From Shouchella clausii (GTDB lineage Bacteria; Bacillota; Bacilli; Bacillales; Bacillaceae_D), in assembly GCF_001598215.1 (NCBI RefSeq), contig NZ_BCXJ01000001.1:620001-684000 (forward strand): a DNA stretch of 64,000 bases, in the 5' to 3' direction. Made by a program: the position numbers and the translations under genes. Position 1 is the first letter of the stretch. The number at the start of each line of letters is the position of its first letter. The notes beneath the pieces are model-generated. The model was not told the DNA's origin, did no database searches, and saw only the letters and a program-made list of their open reading frames with translations. Below, in pieces: positions 8,870 through 16,690 of the stretch.

Positions 8870-10286
8870 AAAAAGAACGACCATTAAACAGCAAATCCGA
8901 TTAACAATAGCCAAGACCATTTTACTTAGTTTCCTAGCTACCGTCATTGTTGTTTTGGCAAGTTGGGCGATTGTCATGAGCATCGATGACCGCTATTATG
9001 CCAATTACTATGAGAGCCAAGTCCCCAAAATAACCGATGAAGTGCAAAGTTTGAATCGAGAGCTCGTCGATTCACAAGCGTTGGGGGCACAACAACTAGA
9101 AAAGGCCATTCCCACCCCAGGAATGGAATATCAAGTGCTAGACGAACAAGGAACATTCTTGTACGGTTCATTTTCCGCTAACGTCAACACGGAAGACGTC
9201 CATTTGCTAAATAAGGTCAACAAATCATTTTTGGAAGATAACACCGCCACAACGTTTATCCCGATTGTCGACCAAAATGGTTCATTTGCTGGCAGCGTCG
9301 TACTTCAATATAAGCTAGAATCAGAAGTCGAAGCCTTATTTAATATTTTTTTTGTTTGCCTGTTCCTCACGCCATTTTTCTTTATTATGATCTTTACCTA
9401 TTATTATGCGAGCAAACTAGGAAAAAACTATTACGCAAGGATCCAAAAGTTGATTGTCGCGACAGATTTGGTCCGAAAGCAAGATCTAGATTTTGAAATC
9501 GAGGCCGACGGAAATGATGAAATCACAAAACTTTCGACTTCCTTCAATATAATGAAACAAGCGTTGCAAGACTCCCTTTATCAGCAATGGAACTTGGAAA
9601 AAAACCGTTCTGAGTTTATTTCCTCTGTCTCCCATGACTTAAAAACGCCATTGACGATCATGAAAGCAAACGCGCAAATGTTGGAGAGAAAGATAAAGGA
9701 TGATCGGAACAAAACATATATTGCTAATATGATTGGCGAAATTGAGCGGACGGAAAACCTCGTACAAGAGCTTGATACAAAAATGAACGACGAAGAGTCT
9801 TTTTTCGCTATTGAAACCGAGGCAGTCGAACCGAAACATTTCTTTGAAACTGAATTTGCAAAGTACAAAGATTTTGTTCAAAACGAAGGACTGACGTTTC
9901 ACACTTCCGTCCTCGACTACAGAAAAACAGCGAACACAATTCAAATAGACGTGCAAAAAATTACACAAGTGATAGATAACCTTATATCAAACAGCTTGCG
10001 TTTCGCCCAACCAAATGATGGCCATATTGATTGCCGCGCAGAATGCCATGACGATTACGTAAAAGTGACTGTAAGCGACAATGGAAAAGGATTCACTGAA
10101 TCGGACTTGCATTATGTCTTCCAAAAATTTTACCAAAATAACGATAGTGCCGACCCCCATAAAGGGCTCGGGCTCTACATTGTCAAACATATAATCGAAA
10201 AACATGGCGGAAACGTTCAAGCATCGAATGACAAAGGGGCAGTGGTCTCCTTTCAGTTACCCGCTGCCCCGAAAAACAGCCACTAG
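8862..10286 (+). CDS. lanK: Sensor histidine kinase LanK
   Basis: A 474-residue membrane kinase: first helix about residues 15-37, an extracellular sensor domain of about 115 residues, second helix about 160-180, then HAMP, dimerisation and ATPase domains. The phospho-acceptor is His258 in SSVSHDLKTPL; the N-box is VIDNLISNSLRFA and the G-boxes are VSDNGKGF and GLGLYIVKHIIEKHGG. The start is TTG inside the end of lanR, suggesting translational coupling. By analogy it may sense the lantibiotic or cell-envelope stress; the sequence does not show the ligand. Confidence 0.9.
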   Translation: MNKKRTTIKQQIRLTIAKTILLSFLATVIVVLASWAIVMSIDDRYYANYYESQVPKITDEVQSLNRELVDSQALGAQQLEKAIPTPGMEYQVLDEQGTFLYGSFSANVNTEDVHLLNKVNKSFLEDNTATTFIPIVDQNGSFAGSVVLQYKLESEVEALFNIFFVCLFLTPFFFIMIFTYYYASKLGKNYYARIQKLIVATDLVRKQDLDFEIEADGNDEITKLSTSFNIMKQALQDSLYQQWNLEKNRSEFISSVSHDLKTPLTIMKANAQMLERKIKDDRNKTYIANMIGEIERTENLVQELDTKMNDEESFFAIETEAVEPKHFFETEFAKYKDFVQNEGLTFHTSVLDYRKTANTIQIDVQKITQVIDNLISNSLRFAQPNDGHIDCRAECHDDYVKVTVSDNGKGFTESDLHYVFQKFYQNNDSADPHKGLGLYIVKHIIEKHGGNVQASNDKGAVVSFQLPAAPKNSH

Positions 10287-10303
10287 CATTTTGTGCTAGT
10301 GGC
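10279..10303. terminator. Bidirectional terminator between lanK and the convergent HhH gene
   Basis: A perfect 10-bp stem (GCCACTAGCA / TGCTAGTGGC) with a 5-nt loop overlaps the lanK stop codon. On the minus strand it is followed by TGTTTTTC, so it best serves the convergent gene, while also blocking lanK read-through. Confidence 0.7.
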
Positions 10304-10319
10304 ACTAGATTCAGTCGTT

Positions 10320-11150
10320 TTAATCAAAGCACACAATTCCTTGGTTTTTAATCGCTTCAGCACGTGCGTCGCCAATTCCGTTAATTCGCTTCAAGTCATT
10401 GTAAGAAGAAAATGGCCGGAGTTGAATAATCTGGGCGGCACGGTCTGGGCCAATTTCATAAATCGCTTGCAACTCAGACTCGGAAGCACTGTTGATTTTC
10501 ACCGTTCCAGGGCCACAACTATCGGTACTTGCGCTTTCTGAAGACTGTGCGGTTTCCGTTTCTGTGGTAGCGGTTTCATTTCCGCTATCAGTTGAGGCGC
10601 TGGCCACTTCTTCTTCCAACTTCGAAATCGCTGATTCCTTTTCTTCAATCGTTTGCTCTTTTTCTTTGATTTTATCGTCTAATGCAGCAAGCTTGTCCTC
10701 GTAATCTTCGCTGATTTCAGCAGTGATTCGTTCTTCCAGTTCTTCCTCGATCTGTTCCCGAAATTCCTCTTCCCATTCGAGTTTGGCTTCCTCTAATTGC
10801 TCTTCAATCAAATCGTCAGTATCGCCTTCTTCAGCTTGTACGAGCTCCAACTGCTCTTCAGACTCTTTTAACGATTCCTCTGCTTCCTCTAACGCAACAG
10901 TCAAATCTTCAATCTCTGTTTCTTTGTCTAGCAAGGATGCTTCTAATGTTTCGATTTTGGTAAGTTGGGCGGATTGGGCTTTATTTGGATCTAGCGTACT
11001 GTTATATAAGATAGAAGTAATAATGAGAGCTGGAATCACGTATAAACATACTCGACTTCTTGAAGGAAGCCGGATCAAGCGCGGTTTAACCAATCCTAGA
11101 ATAAAAACAAAAAGGGAAAGCGTAAACAAAATGTAAAAAAACGTATTCAA
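10320..11150 (-). CDS. Membrane-anchored coiled-coil protein with ComEA-like helix-hairpin-helix domain
   Basis: A 276-residue protein. Two hydrophobic segments lie in the first ~55 residues (about 3-20 and 33-50). Residues ~62-175 form a highly acidic coiled coil rich in Glu, followed by a Ser/Thr/Glu linker. The C-terminal ~60 residues hold two helix-hairpin-helix motifs (INSASESELQAIYEIGPDRA and RINGIGDARAEAI) like those in ComEA. ComEA binds incoming DNA during competence, but this protein has a different, longer stalk and is not next to comEB/comEC, so it should not be called comEA. A strong AAAGGAGG site precedes the ATG. Function unknown; surface DNA binding or nuclease-associated roles are possible. 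Confidence 0.75.
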   Translation of the reverse strand: MNTFFYILFTLSLFVFILGLVKPRLIRLPSRSRVCLYVIPALIITSILYNSTLDPNKAQSAQLTKIETLEASLLDKETEIEDLTVALEEAEESLKESEEQLELVQAEEGDTDDLIEEQLEEAKLEWEEEFREQIEEELEERITAEISEDYEDKLAALDDKIKEKEQTIEEKESAISKLEEEVASASTDSGNETATTETETAQSSESASTDSCGPGTVKINSASESELQAIYEIGPDRAAQIIQLRPFSSYNDLKRINGIGDARAEAIKNQGIVCFD

Positions 11151-11394
11151 GCTAGTTCCTCCTTTGTGTTGTAATATGGTAATTGTAACAAACTATCAGA
11201 CTATCGTCATGGGTTAATTTGTGTAGGGGGAAGAGTTGGTTCATTTATAAGTCTTTATATAAGGGACGCGCAACTATGGGGTTATTTGATGCACAGCCAT
11301 GTTCTATTCAAAATAAAGCATGTGTGTGAAACGATTGTAAGTCTAATTTAGTCGTAGTCGTAACACGTGTACTTTTAAAGGACGGTGTCTTGAT

Positions 11395-11577
11395 ATGAAA
11401 GATTTTATTTCGAGCCTTCTTCTTATTTGTGGTTGGCTTTGTATCGCTATTAGTACCTATCTACTGTTCTGGACAGTGGTAACTCCCTTATGGGCCATCA
11501 TCCCTTTTTTTGTTTTCTTAAGTATGGGCTTGTTATGTCTTCGTATTTCTAAAAAACTAAATAATAGAAGACAATGA
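11395..11577 (+). CDS. Small two-helix membrane protein of unknown function
   Basis: A 60-residue frame with two hydrophobic helices (about residues 6-26 and 31-50) and a basic tail (RISKKLNNRRQ). AAAGGACGG lies upstream of the ATG at acceptable spacing. The positive tail predicts a cytosolic C-terminus. I do not recognise a family, and its reality rests on the membrane pattern and ribosome site. It sits alone between the HhH gene and the GIY-YIG operon. Confidence 0.5.
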   Translation: MKDFISSLLLICGWLCIAISTYLLFWTVVTPLWAIIPFFVFLSMGLLCLRISKKLNNRRQ

Positions 11578-11827
11578 ACGTTCTTCTATCAATAGTGGAA
11601 GATCTAAGGTAGCTAGAAAAACACTAGTGTCAAGTCTTTTAAAACTACCTTAATCAATTGGTATAAACTACTAGCAATGCTTACTGATTTAAAGTAAACT
11701 AATGGAAAAGACCTGTGTAAGAAGTCGTTGTTTTTGCTTAATATTTTAGTTGATTGTCTGGCAAGGAAATTATGTAAAGCCAAAGCTTAATTCAAGGATA
11801 TACCGAAAAGAAACAAGGAGAACTGCG

Positions 11828-12670
11828 ATGCAGGGAACTGACCGTACTGTGATGATGCATTTTCCTAATAGTCAACAAGCATCATCATTAAAAATCCTTC
11901 AAGAACCAACTAGTCAAATTCGTGCGTTTTACTTTAAAAAGAGTTTGTTGGCACAAGTAGAAGAACTTGAGTATGCAAACAACTACGCTATTTATTTTCT
12001 ATTTTCTGATTTAGAAAATCCTAGTGTCTACATTGGCCAATCAACCCAAGGAATTAAACGACTGAGAGACCATCTACGAGAAAAAGATTTTTGGCAATAC
12101 GGCATCTTATTTGTAACTGATAATAACAGCTTTGATAAACTGGCCATTGATTTTTTAGAACACCAATTTATTCAACTGTTTAAACGCTCATCCTTTATTG
12201 TTGAAAACCGTGACCTACGTAATACAAAGCCGATAATTAATTGGTTTGCCCATGCAACCATGAATACATTTACGAATCAAATCGTATTTCTTCTTGAAGC
12301 GCTTGGCGTTTCTATTCAAGAAGAAGAGAAAGAAAACGACCGGAAGCTTTTTCCTGCTGAAGGGGAAAGAGAGGCTTTTTTATTCATACGTGACGGACAG
12401 TTCTTCTTAACAAAAGGATCAATCCTTCATCGTCCACAGGAACGTCTGAAAAACTGGAATGATCAAGGGAAACTTTATGATAAGCTGAATGCGCGGATTG
12501 ACCAGCTAATCGATGTAAAGCAAGCGGAGGTGATTGACGAAGGCACAGTTCGTCTTCTTCAGGATGTCGTCTGCTCAAGCCCTAGTGCAGCAGCAGATTT
12601 ATGCAGTGGGACTTCTAAAAATGGGTGGACGTTTTGGAGGGGGCTGGAGAAGGAGAGAGTTATGGAGTAG
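11828..12670 (+). CDS. GIY-YIG nuclease-family protein with C-terminal DUF4357
   Basis: A 280-residue protein. The GIY-YIG core spans about residues 50-125: YAIYFL (53-58) stands for the GIY strand, VYIGQS (67-72) for YIG, Arg78/Arg80 follow, and Glu111 in FLEHQFI is the likely catalytic glutamate. Residues ~200-270 resemble DUF4357, ending SPSAAADLC..KNGWTFWRG. Such proteins are predicted nucleases of accessory regions. ATG 11828 is chosen because of ACAAGGAGA upstream; an upstream in-frame extension lacks a ribosome site. The next gene begins 34 nt after the stop, suggesting an operon with the membrane and SIR2-like genes. Confidence 0.8.
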   Translation: MQGTDRTVMMHFPNSQQASSLKILQEPTSQIRAFYFKKSLLAQVEELEYANNYAIYFLFSDLENPSVYIGQSTQGIKRLRDHLREKDFWQYGILFVTDNNSFDKLAIDFLEHQFIQLFKRSSFIVENRDLRNTKPIINWFAHATMNTFTNQIVFLLEALGVSIQEEEKENDRKLFPAEGEREAFLFIRDGQFFLTKGSILHRPQERLKNWNDQGKLYDKLNARIDQLIDVKQAEVIDEGTVRLLQDVVCSSPSAAADLCSGTSKNGWTFWRGLEKERVME

Positions 12671-12704
12671 TTTAATAATATAAAGAACTACAGGAGTGAA
12701 AAAG

Positions 12705-13535
12705 GTGCCAAATTATATCTTGGAGCTGTACCAGGAACAATTAAATATGGACGCAATTGAATTCTTGATATGGTTAACAATTACTATCATCGGTCTATGG
12801 TTATTTAAGCAATTTAGAAATCGTTACATCGAAATAGAAAAAATAAAATCAGAAAAAAGAATTAACTTAGTGGAGAACTTATACATTTTAAATTATTATT
12901 TAAAAAATTGCCCAGATAAACTTGCTAGTCTAGAGGCTCAGAAACTAATTTCCAAAGTTTTAATTTACGTAAGTGAGCCGTTAGGAAATAAACTTATAGC
13001 CATAAATAATCAGTATGCAACCGAAAACATGAAAGAAGTTGAAGAGCTTTTAGAGAAGGAATTAATTCATATTAAAAAGAGAGCTAATTTGGATTTTACT
13101 GTGAGTGACACTAAAAGATCCATATTTGACTTTATAGGCAGTGTAAACAAAATATGGTTTACGCCAATTTTTGTTCCAATTATTTTAACTTTTTCTGTTA
13201 TCTTTTTAGGCTTATACTTCTCTCTAATTACAATAGGTTTGCAGCAGACTGAATCGCTGTTAACTCAAATTATAAATTTCATTTGGATTATAAGTTATAC
13301 TGTAAGTATTATGACTTTAATGATTTTATTAGATGTTTTGTTTACAGAGATAGAAAGTGTTTGGAAGAAACATAAGTTAGTTTTGATTTTCTTTTTAATA
13401 ATAAATAGTCTTTTTTATTTTTTTATAAGTACTAATAAGATAGTGTCAGTTTTTTTTGCTATTGGATCAATAATTGTTAATACTTTTATATGGAGACTTA
13501 TAAAGGTGAAAAATGATCATGATAATGATAAATAA
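12705..13535 (+). CDS. Predicted five-helix membrane protein upstream of a SIR2-like gene
   Basis: A protein of about 276 residues, markedly AT-rich compared with the lantibiotic and rbs genes. One helix lies near the N-terminus (about residues 20-36), then a ~110-residue charged, helical cytosolic region, then four helices (about 152-178, 188-210, 223-241, 244-265). The GTG at 12705 is 8 nt after CAGGAG; an ATG at 12750, directly before the first helix, is a fair alternative. I do not recognise a named family. It lies 34 nt after the GIY-YIG gene and 35 nt before the SIR2-like gene. Membrane proteins beside NAD-cleaving or nuclease effectors are common in abortive-infection systems, so a membrane-effector role is a reasonable inference. 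Confidence 0.7.
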   Translation: MPNYILELYQEQLNMDAIEFLIWLTITIIGLWLFKQFRNRYIEIEKIKSEKRINLVENLYILNYYLKNCPDKLASLEAQKLISKVLIYVSEPLGNKLIAINNQYATENMKEVEELLEKELIHIKKRANLDFTVSDTKRSIFDFIGSVNKIWFTPIFVPIILTFSVIFLGLYFSLITIGLQQTESLLTQIINFIWIISYTVSIMTLMILLDVLFTEIESVWKKHKLVLIFFLIINSLFYFFISTNKIVSVFFAIGSIIVNTFIWRLIKVKNDHDNDK

Positions 13536-13570
13536 ATATTCCTATTTACAATAGGAAAGGAGAAGATTTA

Positions 13571-14713
13571 ATGAAAAGAGTAGTACTTACAGGTAATGGT
13601 TTATCGGTAGCATTAAACTCTGACTTCAGCCTAAAGTCAATTACCGAAAGGTTTTTTAATAGATTAGATGAGAATCATAAGGAGTTTATTAAGCATCATA
13701 TGAAGGATAACTATTCTCAATTAGATTTTGAGGAAGCTATTGCTTCTATTGAACAGGTTTATGACTCCTTAGCACATTATGATGAATTTCTTAAAGGAGA
13801 AAAAGGAAGAAATTTTTTAAATGCATATGAGTTAAATAATAATGAGTTTGAGCACCATATAACTGCAATTCAAACAGTTATTCACCAATATACCTCATCT
13901 ATACTTGACTTAATAATTGACAACGTTAGGCAGAAGGATATTTCTCGTAAATTGCAACCTTTTGTCGATTGGTTGATCGAGACTATTGATTTATCTGATG
14001 AGATTGATTTATTTACATTAAATTTTGATTTACTTTTAGAAACGATTTTATTGACTTATTATACAAAAGATAATTTTGCGGACTTCCATTTTAAGGGTAA
14101 AAAATGGGGCGCGATTGACAATAAACGACAATTTTACTTTGATCCCGATAGAAGCCAGCAAATACATCCTGCAAATTATGCTAGTAATGTAAGGTTGCAC
14201 CATTTACATGGTTCTTTGTCTTCTTTTAAAGATTTAAAAAACGGAAGGCTTTTTAAGATTACAACAGAGGCTTTAAAAGATAGTAACTTGTATGAAAATA
14301 TATTCGAATACGGTATTGTTCCCTCTATTGTAACAGGTGGAGGAAAAAGTAATAAAATACAACAGAATCCTTTTCATTTTTATTACAATGAATTTAAAAA
14401 AAGAATGGTAATTGAAGATGACACTTGTAATGAAATTTATATTATTGGTTATAGTTTTAGAGATGAACATATTAATAAGGCGATTGCCGAGAGATTGAAA
14501 ATTGCAAGAAGAGCAGATAAACCAATACCTGTTAAAATCGTAATTGTTGACTATGCGGATAATGATGATTTAAAAAAAGAGTTTGTTAGTAGAGTAAATA
14601 AGGCATTAAAAATACCAAAAAAATTCGCTTTACAAATAACTAGTAAAAATATACTGTTTGGTGGAGTTAATAGTATTAAAGATATACAAAAAATTGAAAA
14701 CTTACCGTTTTAA
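13571..14713 (+). CDS. SIR2-like (possible NADase) protein, candidate defence effector
   Basis: A 380-residue protein with a strong AGGAAAGGAG site. It has three hallmarks of SIR2-like Rossmann proteins: a glycine motif at the N-terminus (VVLTGNGLSVAL), TLNFDLLLE with Asn151 matching the TxNYD motif, and HLHGS with His213. A late IIGYSFRDEHINKAI motif starts near residue 290. Bacterial SIR2-like proteins of this type deplete NAD+ in Thoeris, DSR and SIR2-HerA systems; related DUF4917/AbiH-like proteins share the fold. Here it is the last gene of a three-gene AT-rich set. Whether it cleaves NAD+ is not shown by sequence alone. No TIR, HerA or Argonaute partner is nearby, so it is not one of those known systems. 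Confidence 0.75.
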   Translation: MKRVVLTGNGLSVALNSDFSLKSITERFFNRLDENHKEFIKHHMKDNYSQLDFEEAIASIEQVYDSLAHYDEFLKGEKGRNFLNAYELNNNEFEHHITAIQTVIHQYTSSILDLIIDNVRQKDISRKLQPFVDWLIETIDLSDEIDLFTLNFDLLLETILLTYYTKDNFADFHFKGKKWGAIDNKRQFYFDPDRSQQIHPANYASNVRLHHLHGSLSSFKDLKNGRLFKITTEALKDSNLYENIFEYGIVPSIVTGGGKSNKIQQNPFHFYYNEFKKRMVIEDDTCNEIYIIGYSFRDEHINKAIAERLKIARRADKPIPVKIVIVDYADNDDLKKEFVSRVNKALKIPKKFALQITSKNILFGGVNSIKDIQKIENLPF

Positions 14714-14820
14714 TTTAGGGTTTCTGTTTGCTTTCATAATGCTCTAAGGGAATTATTCTGCATTTTATGATTTTAAATATCGAAGTAGACATGCTTAGGG
14801 CCGCAATAAATTAATTTTTC

Positions 14821-15027
14821 TTATTTAAACCTCAATATCTCATTCATATCATCAATATCCAACGCATCGGCAATCTTCTCAATATGTTCAAGTTGAATCC
14901 GTTCGCGCTTCCCGCTTGCCATTTCGCTGAGCGTAGCGCGGCGGATGCCTGTTTTTAGATGGAGAGCGTGAATGGTTAATTGATGTTTATGAAGTAAATC
15001 GTTTATCGCGATTTCAACTTTACGCAT
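14821..15027 (-). CDS. Small XRE-family HTH repressor divergent from Fic gene
   Basis: A 68-residue protein consisting almost entirely of a Cro/CI helix-turn-helix (INDLLHKHQLTIHALHLKTG, then RATLSEMASGKRERI, LEHIEKIADALDI). ATG 15027 lies 6 nt after GAAGGTG; the GTG at 15036 overlaps the ribosome site and is not used. It faces away from the Fic gene, and the region between them is packed with GTAC repeats and a long inverted repeat, which fits an autoregulated repressor/toxin-like pair. Confidence 0.85.
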   Translation of the reverse strand: MRKVEIAINDLLHKHQLTIHALHLKTGIRRATLSEMASGKRERIQLEHIEKIADALDIDDMNEILRFK

Positions 15028-15049
15028 AGGGGTCACCTTCTATTATAAA

Positions 15050-15111
15050 GTACTTGCTGTACTTATAAGCGTACGGTATACTATTTCCAAAAGCTGTACG
15101 CTTATACGTAC
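15050..15111. promoter_or_regulatory. Operator region: inverted repeat with five GTAC boxes
   Basis: TATAAGCGTAC (15064-15074) and its exact reverse complement GTACGCTTATA (15096-15106) form an 11-bp inverted repeat with a 21-bp spacer. GTAC boxes start at 15050, 15059, 15071, 15096 and 15108. The cluster lies between the divergent XRE and Fic genes and is the obvious binding site for the XRE repressor (inference). Confidence 0.65.
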
Positions 15112-15129
15112 GGATTTGAGGTGATCCCA

Positions 15130-15968
15130 TGCAATCCCGCCAACAGTTCATTCCCGACCTCCTCACAGAAGCTGCTTATCGAATGGACACGACTTTCAAA
15201 GCAACCAGTCCAAACATTTGCACCACGAATACATACAACGCCCTCTTCCAACGGAAACCGTCCAATCAATGAAGAAAGATTTTTTTATTGCGAAATACGC
15301 ATCACTCCAATGCCATTGAAGGAAATACATTAACTATTTTTGAGACAAAAGCCATTTTAGAAGACGGCATTGTGGTAGGCGGCAAATCGTTAAGAGAACA
15401 TTTAGAAGTGATCAATCATAAAGAAGCTAGTCTATATATAGAAGAACATTTAGAGGAAGCTGTGACAGAGCGTTTCATAAAAGAGGTTCATGCCCTTGTT
15501 CTGAGCGGGATTGATCGGCAGGCAGCCAGTGCCTATCGCAAAGAGGAAGTACGGATAGCTGGTGCGGCCCATGATGTGACGCCAAGCCACCTCATTCAAG
15601 ACGAGATGGAGCAGTTGGTGCAATGGTATAAGGAGAGCAGTCATTTGCACCCGGTTGAGAGGGCAAGCCCTTTGCACAGCAAGGTTGTAAATATCCACCG
15701 ATTTCGAGACGGCAATGGAAGGACAGCACGTTTGTTATTAAACTTTAGTTTATTGTCAGCAAGTTACTTGCCTGTTTTGTTTAAAGTAGAAGACCGAGTA
15801 TCGTACTATGAAGCGCTTGATTTAGCAGGAGCCAAGAGGAATTGCCAACCTTTTATTAAGCTGGTTGCTGAGTTAGAAGGAAGCGAGCCTTCAGCAGTAT
15901 TTGGCGTTGTTCCCATAGGACTGAAATCTGCTTTTTATCATTTCGATATTAACGATACAACTAGGTGA
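15130..15968 (+). pseudogene. Fic-family (AMPylase-type) gene with frameshifted 5' part
   Basis: From about 15290 the frame encodes a near-complete Fic protein: inhibitory-helix motif THHSNAIEGNTLT, then GGKSLREHLEVINHKEA, and the Fic core HRFRDGNGRTAR (usual HPFxDGNGR, here Pro replaced by Arg). Upstream the reading frame breaks. HHEYIQRPLPTETVQSMKKD, which normally leads into the inhibitory helix, lies in a different frame that switches at a 7-T run (15280-15286); removing one T joins them. The well-placed ATG at 15130 (after GAGGTGA) is in a third frame, so a second shift is needed between 15190 and 15215. The intact 3' part might still start at TTG 15288, giving a truncated 226-residue protein. 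Confidence 0.7.
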
Positions 15969-16069
15969 GTATGTTATAATGAATCCAACCAGAACTGAAC
16001 GGACAATCCTTTTGAATGGACGAGCGCTTATCATTGGAAGCAGCATACAAATGAAAAAGGAGCATTAAA

Positions 16070-16363
16070 ATGGATAATGAACTACGCGATATTTTAATGG
16101 GAATTAGCGGCGATATCAAGGGCATGAGAATGGAACTGGCGGGTTTAGTCAGCAAAGCAGATCAACTGGAAAAGAAAGTCGATCATTTTGAATTGCGTTT
16201 TGACCACGTCGAGCTGGAATTAAAAGAGATTCGAAAAGAACTCGCACAGGTAGAAAAAGTGAAAAACGGCCAAATCCTTATGAATCAAAAGATTTTTGAT
16301 ATAGAAACATGGAAGCTTGAAATTGAAAAGCGGTTGAATAAGTTAGAAACAAAAAAGCTATAA
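16070..16363 (+). CDS. Small coiled-coil protein of unknown function
   Basis: A 97-residue, strongly charged protein with AAAAGGAG before its ATG. Residues ~10-95 show heptad-like spacing of Leu/Val/Ile (LEKKVDHFELRFDHVELELK) and predict one long coiled coil without a membrane segment. It resembles generic small Bacillus hypothetical proteins; no enzymatic motif is seen. It stands alone, with a strong terminator after it. Confidence 0.65.
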   Translation: MDNELRDILMGISGDIKGMRMELAGLVSKADQLEKKVDHFELRFDHVELELKEIRKELAQVEKVKNGQILMNQKIFDIETWKLEIEKRLNKLETKKL

Positions 16364-16383
16364 AAAGAATTACATGCGAAGGG

Positions 16384-16408
16384 AAGCAGATGCACAAAGC
16401 ATCTGCTT
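16384..16408 (+). terminator. Hairpin after the coiled-coil gene
   Basis: Perfect 10-bp arms AAGCAGATGC / GCATCTGCTT with a 5-nt loop, 20 nt after the stop codon and followed by a short TCTATT tail. It overlaps the edge of a decayed gene remnant on the other strand. Confidence 0.7.
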
Positions 16409-16600
16409 CTATTAATCTCATTATGCATCCAACCCCTCTATAATCCTCACCACATTCATTCGGTGATGGTACCCAAGGAGGTTGCCCATTTACCTGCTTC
16501 ATTCATCTACCTTCCTGAAACACTTCAATCCAATCCTGTTGTCCGTTTTCTTGATACCATCGCGTTCTCTAAAATCGGACATTGCTTTATCGTACTTATA
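16406..16600 (-). pseudogene. Decayed gene tail, copy 1 of 2 (unidentified protein)
   Basis: Read on the minus strand this segment matches, at roughly 80% by eye, the segment at 24212-24423. It contains pieces such as YDKAMSDFRER, YQENGQQDWIEVFQE and GNLLGYHHRMNVVRIIEGLDA in different frames with stops between them. The segment is therefore a degraded 3' end of a protein gene. The family is not recognised. The copy lies just upstream of the nucleoside hydrolase gene; the sister copy lies just after the ribose operon, in the same orientation. Confidence 0.6.
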
Positions 16601-16690
16601 GGGACGAATCACTCAAATTTAGTGTGATACGGTTGTTAAACTAAGCCATCTTGTCCTCTCTGTCATAACGTGTATGGAGGTGATGATTAG

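Noticed and set aside
10723-11136. Ser-rich open frame on the plus strand
   Set aside because: Exact antisense of the Glu-rich coiled coil of the HhH gene; low-complexity artefact.
11750-11827. Upstream extension of the GIY-YIG protein
   Set aside because: No ribosome site, while ACAAGGAGA precedes the ATG at 11828.
12696-14713. Assignment to Thoeris, DSR or SIR2-Argonaute systems
   Set aside because: No TIR-domain ThsB, HerA helicase or Argonaute gene is adjacent; only the SIR2-like motifs are shared.
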